30,708 nt of DNA, from NCBI GenBank assembly GCA_938040985.1, contig CALHZD010000069.1:1-30708 (forward strand), written 5' to 3'. The notes beneath the pieces are model-generated. The model worked only from the letters and a program-made list of their open reading frames with translations, was not told the origin of the DNA and made no database searches. The position numbers were made by a program, and so were the translations under genes. Of the stretch, positions 16,210-26,060 are shown one piece after another (the first letter of the stretch is position 1; the number at the start of each line of letters is the position of its first letter). Origin of the DNA: an uncultured Propionivibrio sp. (GTDB lineage Bacteria > Pseudomonadota > Gammaproteobacteria > Burkholderiales > Rhodocyclaceae).

Positions 16210-17701
16210 GAGTTTTTTCTCCGGCGCCGAGAATCGCGGCGACCAATTGTTGGTTGCTGGTGGCGGCCGTTTGGAATTCGCCGTTGACGGTGCCGTGATA
16301 CATCGTCAGGATGCGGCTAGCGCATTTGCGCAGCTCGTCCATGTCCGACGAAACGAGGATGATCCCGACGCCTTCCTCGGCCAAGCGTTGCATTAGGCGA
16401 TAAATTTCCGCCTTCGTCTTGACGTCGATGCCCTTGGTCGGTTCATCGAAAATCAGGATCGTCGGCTGGCCGCTCATTGCCCGACCGATGATGACCTTCT
16501 GCTGATTACCGCCGGATAAATACATGATCTGCTTGTCGATCGATGCAGTTTTAACCTCGTAATCGGCGACCAGGCGTTCAACGGCCGTGCGTTCTTTGTT
16601 TCGTGAAATGACGCCGAGCGCGTTAAGCGTTCGATCAAAAATCGAAACGCCGACGTTTTCGCGCACACCGAGCAGCGGCAAAATACCGTGCAGGCGGCGT
16701 TCCTCGGAAAGATAAAGCACGCCGTGGCGCGTCGAGAAATGGGTATCTCCAAGCTTCCAGGGACGGCCGTTGACATGAACCGAGCCGCCGCTTGCTTTCA
16801 GGTAGCCGAAAATGGTTTGCATAAGTTCGGAGCGGCCAGCGCCGACCAGCCCGGCAAAGCCAAGGATCTCATGACGGCGCAGCGAGAAGGAAACATCGCG
16901 GAAACGGTATCCGCTCAGCCGATCGACCACGAGCAGCGTCTCGCCAGCAGCATGGCATGGCTGAAAATGGCGGTCGATCTCGATTTCTTCGCCCGACATC
17001 AGACGGATCAGACCGCGCACGTCGAGATCCGCCAGTGGCCGGGTGGCGACGAGCTCGCCATTGCGTAACACGGTGACGACATCGCCAAGCGCGAAGATTT
17101 CCTCCATTTTGTGCGAAATGAATACGACCGCATGCCCGCGTTCACGCAACTGGCGAATGATGCCGAAAAGGCGCTCGGTTTCGCGGATGGTGAGCGAAGA
17201 AGTCGGTTCGTCAAGAATGATCGTCTTGAAATGCCTGCGTGTCGAGGCGCGCGCAATTTGCAGGAGCTGTCGGTCGGCGACGGAAATGTTCTTGACGAGA
17301 TCCTCCGGTTCGACATGAATCTCGAAACGTTCGATGTATTCGCGCGCTGCCGTATTGAGCATCGCCCGATCGATGACATAACGCGCCGTGCCTGATTTGT
17401 CGAAGGGCATGAACAGGTTTTCCGCCACCGTCATGTGTTCGAACAGGCTCAGTTCCTGCGGCACATAGGCAATCCGGTCGAACAGTCCGGGTCGGGTGGT
17501 TGGGTCTTCGCCGTCGATGCGCAGGCTGCCTGAGCTGGGTGCATACGCGCCGGTCAGAATCTTGACCAACGTTGATTTTCCGGCGCCGTTTTCGCCGGCA
17601 AGGATATGTACCTGTCCGGCCTCAATGTTCAGGCTGACATCGTTCAGGGCAATGACGCCGGGAAAGCGGCGGCTGATATTGCGGGCTTCGATCAGCGGCA
17701 T
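16202..17701 (-). CDS. Sugar-type ABC transporter ATPase with two nucleotide-binding domains (RbsA/MglA family)
   Basis: This cytoplasmic ATPase powers the importer. I start at the ATG at 17701 (MPLIEARNISRRFPGVIALN), giving 499 residues, normal for the family; the frame runs open to 17845 but the extension is not family-like. Domain 1 has Walker A GENGAGKST (about 36-44), signature ISVADRQLLQIARA and Walker B TIILDEPTSSL. Domain 2 has the degenerate P-loop GLVGAGRSE that is standard for this family, the signature LSGGNQQKVIIGRAM and Walker B ILIFDEPTKGID. It follows the binding-protein gene after a 169-base gap containing a hairpin, and overlaps the permease by 8 bases. Confidence 0.93.
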   Translation of the reverse strand: MPLIEARNISRRFPGVIALNDVSLNIEAGQVHILAGENGAGKSTLVKILTGAYAPSSGSLRIDGEDPTTRPGLFDRIAYVPQELSLFEHMTVAENLFMPFDKSGTARYVIDRAMLNTAAREYIERFEIHVEPEDLVKNISVADRQLLQIARASTRRHFKTIILDEPTSSLTIRETERLFGIIRQLRERGHAVVFISHKMEEIFALGDVVTVLRNGELVATRPLADLDVRGLIRLMSGEEIEIDRHFQPCHAAGETLLVVDRLSGYRFRDVSFSLRRHEILGFAGLVGAGRSELMQTIFGYLKASGGSVHVNGRPWKLGDTHFSTRHGVLYLSEERRLHGILPLLGVRENVGVSIFDRTLNALGVISRNKERTAVERLVADYEVKTASIDKQIMYLSGGNQQKVIIGRAMSGQPTILIFDEPTKGIDVKTKAEIYRLMQRLAEEGVGIILVSSDMDELRKCASRILTMYHGTVNGEFQTAATSNQQLVAAILGAGEKTHE

Positions 17702-17832
17702 AGCAGGCGTACGGAAAGGAAAAACAACGGAGTAAAAAAGGCGCTCGTAAAAGAAGTGTTCGTGCCGGAGAGCAGGGCGCCAAAAACCAGAAACAGAGCG
17801 CCGTGAATCGGGCGGCTGGTATGCAGCACAAA

Positions 17833-17859
17833 ACCGCGCCGCCAAAGCGGCAGCGCGGT
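17833..17859 (-). terminator. Hairpin between binding-protein gene and ATPase gene (partial terminator or mRNA stabiliser)
   Basis: Arms at 17833-17843 and 17849-17859 pair over 11 positions with one mismatch, around a short loop. On the minus strand it lies 12 bases after the binding-protein stop and is followed by TTTTG. Such hairpins commonly make the binding protein more abundant than the membrane subunits; that role is inferred. Confidence 0.5.
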
Positions 17860-17870
17860 GTGTGGTGCGC

Positions 17871-18806
17871 TTACTTGTAAGTCGTTAGGTTGTCCTTGGT
17901 AATGACGACGGTGCCGGTATCGATGTATTTCGGCGTCTTCATGCCGAGTGTGTTTTGCCAGAGTGCGATGACCGACCAGTAACCTTGCATGTCCGGCCGG
18001 CTGGCGGATGACGAATCGGCGACGCCATCTTTGACCAGTTGTACCATTTCGGGCAGGTCATCCAGTCCGACGAGAATGACTTTGCCAGCCTTGCCGGCTT
18101 CCTTGATGGCTTGTCCAACGCCGATCGGCCCGGCGGCATCGCAGGCGACCCAGCCTTTCAGGTTCGGGTTGGCCTGCATGATCGCAGCCGCCTGTTTTTG
18201 TGCCGTTTCGATATCGTCATTGTCGATGCCGTGGGCGACGACCTTGATCCCCGGATATTTAGCAAAGGTCTTTTCGTGGCACTTGGCGCGGATCGCATGG
18301 TTGGGCGCGGTCGGCACGCCTTTCATGATGGCGACTTCCCCTTTGCCGCCAAGCAGTTTGGCCAGGCGTTCAGCAGCAATGTTGGCTTGCTCGCAGAAAT
18401 CGGCGCCGATACTGGTCAGGTTCATGCCTTCCGGCGGCACCGAGTCGAATACGCCGACCGGAATCTTGCGTTTTAGCGCTTCTTGCAGCACGGCGCGGTT
18501 ACCTTTGCCGTCAAGCAGGTCGACGATGATGCCGTCCGGCTTGGTCGCGATGGCGCGCTCAAGAATCTGGTTCTGTTCAACGACATCGGCTTTCTGTGGC
18601 GCCTGGTAATCGATGACGACCTTCGCCCCGGTTTGCGCCTGGATCATCTGGGCGGCCTTCTTGGCGCCTTCATTGACGGCGTCGAACCACGGGTGCACGA
18701 CCTTGGGCACGACGACGAAGCGGTAACTGTCTTTTTTCTGCTGCGCCTGGGCGACGGCAGGCAGCAGGGCGGCGGAAAGAAGTAATGGAAGCAACAGCTT
18801 TTTCAT
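17871..18806 (-). CDS. Periplasmic sugar-binding protein of ABC importer (Peripla_BP_4 family)
   Basis: The 311-residue protein is the ligand-capturing subunit. A signal peptide is clear (MKKLLLPLLLSAALLPAVAQ, cleavage probably after AQA near residue 22). Family features are the opening strand YRFVVVPKVVHPWFDAVNEG, ILERAIATKPDGIIVDLLD, VGVFDSVPP and the late GLDDLPEMVQLVKDG with YWSVIALWQN. It belongs to the ribose-type group, but the binding residues do not let me name the ligand. A strong AGGAGAA ribosome binding site precedes the ATG. It is the first gene of its operon and diverges from clpB across 270 bases. Confidence 0.92.
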   Translation of the reverse strand: MKKLLLPLLLSAALLPAVAQAQQKKDSYRFVVVPKVVHPWFDAVNEGAKKAAQMIQAQTGAKVVIDYQAPQKADVVEQNQILERAIATKPDGIIVDLLDGKGNRAVLQEALKRKIPVGVFDSVPPEGMNLTSIGADFCEQANIAAERLAKLLGGKGEVAIMKGVPTAPNHAIRAKCHEKTFAKYPGIKVVAHGIDNDDIETAQKQAAAIMQANPNLKGWVACDAAGPIGVGQAIKEAGKAGKVILVGLDDLPEMVQLVKDGVADSSSASRPDMQGYWSVIALWQNTLGMKTPKYIDTGTVVITKDNLTTYK

Positions 18807-18985
18807 GTCGGTTCTCCTGGATTGACACTATGAGTCGGACGGGCAAAAAATCAGACACGATGTTGCGTATGCATCATAGCATCCCCAAATTTTATGCGGT
18901 ACCTGTGTTGTTCTGGCATAGCTTCCGGGGCGCTTCCCGGTGTGAAGAAAACTATCGCCAGGCGGGCGGGGGAATGGCGAATATC

Positions 18986-19011
18986 TTGAAAATTGGCGGT
19001 TTGTCCCTATT
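18986..19011 (+). promoter_or_regulatory. Sigma-32 (heat-shock) promoter of clpB
   Basis: CTTGAAA at 18986-18992 matches the heat-shock -35 element. CCCTAT at 19006-19011 fits the CCCCAT-type -10 element after a 13-base spacer. It lies 65 bases before the clpB start. This agrees with ClpB being a sigma-32-controlled chaperone in proteobacteria. Confidence 0.8.
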
Positions 19012-19076
19012 TTCAGGAAAACCCGATTGCATGTGCAGTCCGCGAAAGATCGATATTTACCCAAGGAGGTCGTGAT

Positions 19077-21656
<2,580 letters not shown>

Positions 21657-21681
21657 GTAACTGCCGTTTATGTTTTTTGAT

Positions 21682-21716
21682 GCCCGGGAGCCCTTATAAA
21701 TAAAGGGCTTCCGGGC
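21682..21716 (+). terminator. Hairpin terminator after clpB
   Basis: A 14-base-pair stem (21682-21695 with 21703-21716, one G-T pair) with a 7-base AT loop lies 26 bases after the clpB stop. The following tail is only moderately T-rich (GATTTATGTTTTC), so a second hairpin just downstream may complete termination. Confidence 0.7.
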
Positions 21717-21749
21717 GATTTATGTTTTCTGACCGGTTTGCCGCAGATA

Positions 21750-21784
21750 AAAACGCCCCGTTGCAGAAAGCAGCGGGGCGTTTT
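21750..21784. terminator. Bidirectional terminator between convergent clpB and CoA-transferase genes
   Basis: A 15-base-pair stem (21750-21764 with 21770-21784, one G-T pair) has the GC core CGCCCCG/CGGGGCG. It is flanked by an A-tract on the left and a T-tract on the right, the symmetric form expected between converging genes. Confidence 0.85.
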
Positions 21785-21815
21785 GTCAGGCGGAATCAGA
21801 CGGCTTTAGGCGGTT

Positions 21816-22994
21816 TTAGTCTGCCTTGAAGAAGGCTTCGGTCTTCGCCTTATCCCAGCCGAAAAATTCCTTGAGGATTTCTTCCGTATGCTGGCCGAGC
21901 AGCGGCGCTGGCGTTTTGACTGCGCCCGGCGTGCTCGACATCTTGACCGGTATGCCCGCCATTTTGAGGTGGCCGGCCACGGGGTGCTCTTGCTCGACGA
22001 TCATGTCGCGCGACTCGATGTGCGGGTCATTGACGATCTTGTCGACGGTGTTGATCGGCGCGCAGGGCAGGCCGGCCTGTTCAAGCAGTTCCAGCCACTC
22101 GGCAATCGTCTTCTTGCTGAAAATGTCGTTCAGGATATCGGTCAGTGCCTTGACATTGGCGGTGCGCTTGCCGTTATCGACAAAGCGTTCGTCTTTGATC
22201 AGTTCGGGGCGGCCGAGAAGGTTGCAGAGTTTTTCCCACAGGCGGTCGTTGCCGGCGCCGACGATGATGTGACCGTCCTTGGCGGTGAATGAGGCGAACG
22301 GCGTGATCGACGGGTGGCGGTTGCCCAGCGGGACGGGCACGATGCCCGAGGTCGTGTAACGGGCGATAGCGTTTTCGAGAATGGCGAGCTGGCAGTCGAG
22401 CATGCCGACATCGACTTCCTGGCCTTCTCCCGTGCGTTCGCGGTGAAAGAGGGCGAGCATGACGCCGTAAGCGGTGAATATGCCAGCGACGATATCACCG
22501 ACCGAAGCGCCCACACGGGTTGGTTCGCCATTCTCCGGCCCCGTGATGCTCATGATGCCGCCCATCGCCTGCACAATGATGTCGTAGGCCGGCTTGAGCA
22601 TGTAAGGACCGCTGTGGCCGAAGCCGGAACAGGAGGCATACACGATTTTGGGATTGATTTTTTTTAGTTCCGCGTAACCAATGCCGAACTTTTCCATTGT
22701 TCCCGGCCGATAGTTTTCGAGCACGACATCAGCCTGCTTGACCATTTCGCGGAACAGATCGACTTCCTTGGCGCGCTTGAAGTTGAGCGTAATCGAACGC
22801 TTATTGCGGTTCAGGCTCATGAAGTAGGCGCTTTCCTTGCCGATGAACGGGCCGAAAGCGCGCGAATCGTCGCCGACGTTGGGCGGTTCGATCTTGATGA
22901 TATCCGCGCCAAAATCGGCCAGCATCATCGAACAGTACGGGCCCGCCAGAACGCGAGTCAAATCAAGTACCTTGATTCCTTGTAATGCGTTCAT
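21816..22994 (-). CDS. CaiB/BaiF family (class III) CoA-transferase
   Basis: Class III CoA-transferases move CoA between carboxylic acids through an aspartyl-CoA thioester. The 392-residue protein opens with KVLDLTRVLAGPYCSMMLADFGADIIKIEPP (residues 8-38), the classic family N-terminus. The candidate catalytic residue is Asp167 in GASVGDIVAG. Other family blocks are LNRNKRSITLN, VVLENYRPGTMEKFG and SGFGHSGP. AAGGAGAA precedes the ATG. Substrates of this family (oxalate, carnitine, succinate, glutarate, itaconate and others) cannot be told apart here. It is divergent from the GntR regulator with GTATAC-type sites in between, so it is probably that regulator's target. Confidence 0.92.
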   Translation of the reverse strand: MNALQGIKVLDLTRVLAGPYCSMMLADFGADIIKIEPPNVGDDSRAFGPFIGKESAYFMSLNRNKRSITLNFKRAKEVDLFREMVKQADVVLENYRPGTMEKFGIGYAELKKINPKIVYASCSGFGHSGPYMLKPAYDIIVQAMGGIMSITGPENGEPTRVGASVGDIVAGIFTAYGVMLALFHRERTGEGQEVDVGMLDCQLAILENAIARYTTSGIVPVPLGNRHPSITPFASFTAKDGHIIVGAGNDRLWEKLCNLLGRPELIKDERFVDNGKRTANVKALTDILNDIFSKKTIAEWLELLEQAGLPCAPINTVDKIVNDPHIESRDMIVEQEHPVAGHLKMAGIPVKMSSTPGAVKTPAPLLGQHTEEILKEFFGWDKAKTEAFFKAD

Positions 22995-23099
22995 TGTGTT
23001 CTCCTTGGTGAGTTGAAAAAAGGGTGCTGCAAGAAAAGCGGTATTTCGTGCATGCCTGAGGTTTCGCCGGGCAAATCCTCATTCATGATTTTGAGCGGA

Positions 23100-23151
23100 T
23101 TGTATACCTATAAATAATTTTTTGTATACAAAATTGTATAGTGTTGAATAC
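23100..23151. promoter_or_regulatory. Cluster of GntR-type operator sites
   Basis: The divergent intergenic region contains TTGTATAC (23100-23107), the 14-base palindrome TTTTGTATACAAAA (23120-23133), TTGTATAG (23134-23141) and GAATAC (23146-23151). GTATAC-centred palindromes with flanking T and A are typical of FCD-type GntR operators. Centre-to-centre spacings are 22, 12 and 10 bases, close to whole DNA turns. Binding by the adjacent regulator is an inference from position. Confidence 0.7.
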
Positions 23152-23212
23152 ATTGTGAATCTGCATTACTATCGGACGCAGTCTTCGTCATTTAGTCATT
23201 CGCCATAGAATC

Positions 23213-23887
23213 ATGACCCGTAACATCACATCATCGAAAATTTCGGAAACCTTGAAACAGGCGCTGGAAGAGCGAATCGTTACCGGCGCCTATCCGCCCG
23301 GTGCGCGGCTCGACGAAACGGAGATCGCTAACGAATTTTCCGTTTCGAGAACACCGGTTCGGGAAGCGCTGATCCATTTGGCTTCGTCGCGACTGGTGGT
23401 CAATCGCCCGCGGCGCGGTGCTGTGGTGGCGGAGGCTTCACCGCAGCGCCTGTACGAAATGTTCGAAGTCATGGCTGAGCTGGAGTCCGTGAGCGTCAGG
23501 CTTGCCGCGCGGCGGCACAACGATAGCGATCTGGAGCGGATCGGCGAGGCGCATGCGGCATGCGAGGAAGCGCTGGAATCCGGCGATCTCGAAATGTATT
23601 ACCAGGCCAACGAACGCTTTCATCTGGCTATCTACGCGGCCAGTCACAATAGTTTTCTGTATGAAGAAACCTCAAACATGCAATGCCGGCTCGCCGTCTA
23701 TCGCCGTCTGCAACTGCGCAGCCACGGCCGGCTGAAAGATTCGCGCAATGAGCACCAGGGGATTCTCGATGCCATCATCGCCGGTGACGGGGAAAACGCG
23801 GCCAGTCTTGCCTATGCGCACGTGATCGTTCAAGGTGAGACATTCTCCGACCTGATTGCTTCGCTGGCGGCGATGCGTCACTACTAA
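23213..23887 (+). CDS. GntR-family transcriptional regulator with FCD effector domain
   Basis: The 224-residue protein has an N-terminal winged helix (about 10-75) with GAYPPGARLDETEIANEF and the recognition helix region SVSRTPVREALIHLAS. A C-terminal all-helical FCD domain (about 80-215) binds small organic acids through a metal. The expected His residues are present (His137, His181, His203), but the usual first Asp is Asn133. It is divergent from the CoA-transferase, and the kinase gene follows 58 bases downstream on the same strand. It therefore probably controls both and itself. The ligand is likely a carboxylic acid or sugar acid, by family. Confidence 0.92.
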   Translation: MTRNITSSKISETLKQALEERIVTGAYPPGARLDETEIANEFSVSRTPVREALIHLASSRLVVNRPRRGAVVAEASPQRLYEMFEVMAELESVSVRLAARRHNDSDLERIGEAHAACEEALESGDLEMYYQANERFHLAIYAASHNSFLYEETSNMQCRLAVYRRLQLRSHGRLKDSRNEHQGILDAIIAGDGENAASLAYAHVIVQGETFSDLIASLAAMRHY

Positions 23888-23945
23888 AACGCTGGAGTTG
23901 TGCATACTGGCTTTCTTCGTGTTTCTTTGTATAGAGGTGCCTATC

Positions 23946-25724
23946 ATGACGATGAACAGAATCATCAACGATGCAAATCTTGTGGTCGAGGATATGCTCA
24001 AAGGCTGGCAGGCGGCGCATGCCGATACTGTGACTGGTATCGATAACCCGCGCGTCATCAAGCGGATACAGGCGCCCGAAGCCGGCAAGGTCGGCATCGT
24101 TACGGGTGGCGGTTCTGGGCACGAGCCGGCGTTTCTCGGCTATGTCGGCGACGGCATGGTGGATGCCGTTGCGATCGGCGAGATTTTTTCTTCTCCGACC
24201 GCCAAAAGTTTTCTTGACGCCATGCGCGCCGCCAATGGTGGTGCGGGCGTGGCCTGCCTTTACGGGAACTACGCCGGCGATAACATGAATGTGAAGATGG
24301 CGATGGCTATGGCCGAACGCGAGGGCATCACGGTCAGGACGGTCGTTGCCAACGACGACGTGCCTTCTGCTGCGAAAGGCGATGAAGCCAAGCGGCGCGG
24401 CGTTGCCGGTGAGATTCTGATGTGGAAAGCGGGGGCGGCCAAGGCGGCGCAGGGTGGGTCGCTCGACGAAGTGATCGCCGTTGCGCAGAAGGCCATTGAT
24501 AATACGCGCAGCATTGGTATTGGCCTGTCGGCTTGCGTGATTCCGGCTGTTGGGCATGCCAACTTCACCATTGAGCACGGCAAGATGGAGGTCGGAATTG
24601 GTCATCACGGCGAGCCGGGCATCGATGTGCGCAGCACGGTGAGCGCCGCTGAAATGGCCGATTTGATGCTGGACACCATTCTGCCCGATTTGCCGTTCCG
24701 CTCCGGCGACCGTGTCGCCGTGCTGGTTTCCGGACTGGGCGCCACGCCGATCATGGAGCTTTATATTTTGTACGGCGAAATCGCCCAGCGTCTGGCAGCC
24801 AGAAATATCGTCGTGGCGTTCAACAAAGTTGGCAACCTGTTTACCTCGCTGGAAATGATGGGCGTCACACTGACCGTGATGAAGCTCGATGATGAGCTGG
24901 AATCCTGCCTGAAAGCGCCCTGCCGTTCGGTCGGCCTCACGGTGGCCGGCGAGCTGCCTGCCCGGCGCATTGATGGAACCTCTGGCGGCACGGTTGCTGG
25001 CGTGGCCGGAAGCGGCATGACAACTTGCAGCGCAAAAACCGCCGCGATACCGCGGACGATTTCGGCGCCGAGCATCGACCTGAACACTGCGGGGGGTGTC
25101 GTGCGCGACCTGATTGTGACGATCAATGCAAACTGCGCTCATCTGTCGGAGATCGACGGCCTCATTGGCGATGGCGACCATGGCATCAACATGAGCAAAG
25201 GGTTTACCGGGTGCGGCGCACGCCTGGATGCCCTGGGTGCGGCGGCTGAAAATTTGCCGAAGGCATTCGAGCAGCTCTCGCAGGCATTGATGGACGACAT
25301 CGGTGGCTCCATGGGGCCGTTATACGGAAGCTTCTTCCTGGGGTTTGTCACTGCGCTGGAACCGTACCCCCGCATGGATGCCGCGCTGTTTGGCGAGGCA
25401 TTGGCGATGGCCGTGGCAAACGTTCAGCGCATGGGCAATGCCAGCGTGGGAGATAAAACGCTGATCGATACGATGGTGCCGGCGCTCGATGCGTACCGTG
25501 CAGCGCTGGCGAAGGGCGGTTCATTTGCGGAGGCGCTTGGCGCAATGAGCACTGCGGCAGAAGCAGGGCGGGATTCGACGAAAAACATGCAGGCGCGGGT
25601 TGGCAGGTCAGCCCGTCTGGGCGCGCGATCGATCGGCGTGCTTGATGCTGGCGCAACGTCCTGCTGCCTGATTCTGCAATCAATCAGCGTTTCCTTGCAG
25701 CGGCATTTAAAAGCGCAGGGTTAG
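23946..25724 (+). CDS. Fused DhaK-DhaL kinase (dihydroxyacetone/ketotetrose-type kinase)
   Basis: The 592-residue protein joins the substrate domain DhaK (about 1-340) to the nucleotide domain DhaL (about 390-590), as in ATP-dependent dihydroxyacetone kinases. DhaK shows GGGSGHEPAFLGYVG with His59, and GIGHHGEPG with His221, the His that forms a covalent link to the ketone substrate. DhaL shows the magnesium-binding DGDHGINM, GGSMGPLYG, VGDKTLIDTM and DAGATSCCLIL. I start at the ATG at 23946, after GAGGTG; a second ATG follows two codons later, and the frame's upstream extension lies in the regulator gene. Related proteins phosphorylate dihydroxyacetone, glyceraldehyde or erythrulose, so the substrate is open. 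It follows the GntR gene in the same direction. Confidence 0.9.
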   Translation: MTMNRIINDANLVVEDMLKGWQAAHADTVTGIDNPRVIKRIQAPEAGKVGIVTGGGSGHEPAFLGYVGDGMVDAVAIGEIFSSPTAKSFLDAMRAANGGAGVACLYGNYAGDNMNVKMAMAMAEREGITVRTVVANDDVPSAAKGDEAKRRGVAGEILMWKAGAAKAAQGGSLDEVIAVAQKAIDNTRSIGIGLSACVIPAVGHANFTIEHGKMEVGIGHHGEPGIDVRSTVSAAEMADLMLDTILPDLPFRSGDRVAVLVSGLGATPIMELYILYGEIAQRLAARNIVVAFNKVGNLFTSLEMMGVTLTVMKLDDELESCLKAPCRSVGLTVAGELPARRIDGTSGGTVAGVAGSGMTTCSAKTAAIPRTISAPSIDLNTAGGVVRDLIVTINANCAHLSEIDGLIGDGDHGINMSKGFTGCGARLDALGAAAENLPKAFEQLSQALMDDIGGSMGPLYGSFFLGFVTALEPYPRMDAALFGEALAMAVANVQRMGNASVGDKTLIDTMVPALDAYRAALAKGGSFAEALGAMSTAAEAGRDSTKNMQARVGRSARLGARSIGVLDAGATSCCLILQSISVSLQRHLKAQG

Positions 25725-26060
25725 GATTAGGCGTAGCAAGCGGTAGGTATCCGTCGATATTTTTTCAGGCGCTATAACGTGCCTGTCTTACTTGCGCCTG
25801 TCTCACGTGTGCCTGTTTCGCCTGTGTATGCCTCGTCCGCATCCGCCTCGCCTGCGGCCATTGGTCGGGTTTGTCTGGGGGTGTTTTCATGAATTACAGC
25901 GGGCGGATATGCTGCCGGTGACGAGCCTTGTTGCACTCCCACCGTCTTTTCTTCTATCCGCAGGTTGCCGGGTCGATCGTGCCGCGTGCCTTTGCAATGG
26001 CAATGCATGGTCGATGCCGGCAGGCAGGGGATTGGTGGGATTGGAGGTATTGCGCCGCCG
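25725..26060. other. Non-coding stretch with imperfect tandem repeats
   Basis: About 335 bases lie between the converging kinase gene and the lytic transglycosylase gene. The first part holds 15-base imperfect tandem repeats (see 25781-25855). The rest shows no supported gene, and I found no clear intrinsic terminator for either neighbour. A 132-codon minus-strand frame crossing it has no protein-like features. Confidence 0.5.
25781..25855. repeat. Imperfect 15-base tandem repeat (about 3 clear, 2 decayed copies)
   Basis: Copies begin at 25781, 25796 and 25811 with a shared GCCTGTYTY core and then variable bases. Two more 15-base blocks (25826-25855) keep the C/T/G-rich character but not the core. 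This looks like a small minisatellite from replication slippage. Confidence 0.6.

Noticed and set aside
23775..25181. 468-codon minus-strand open frame opposite the kinase gene
   Set aside because: It lies antisense to DhaK-DhaL, has no recognisable domain, and its His/Arg/Gly-rich composition is typical of a shadow frame over GC-rich coding DNA.
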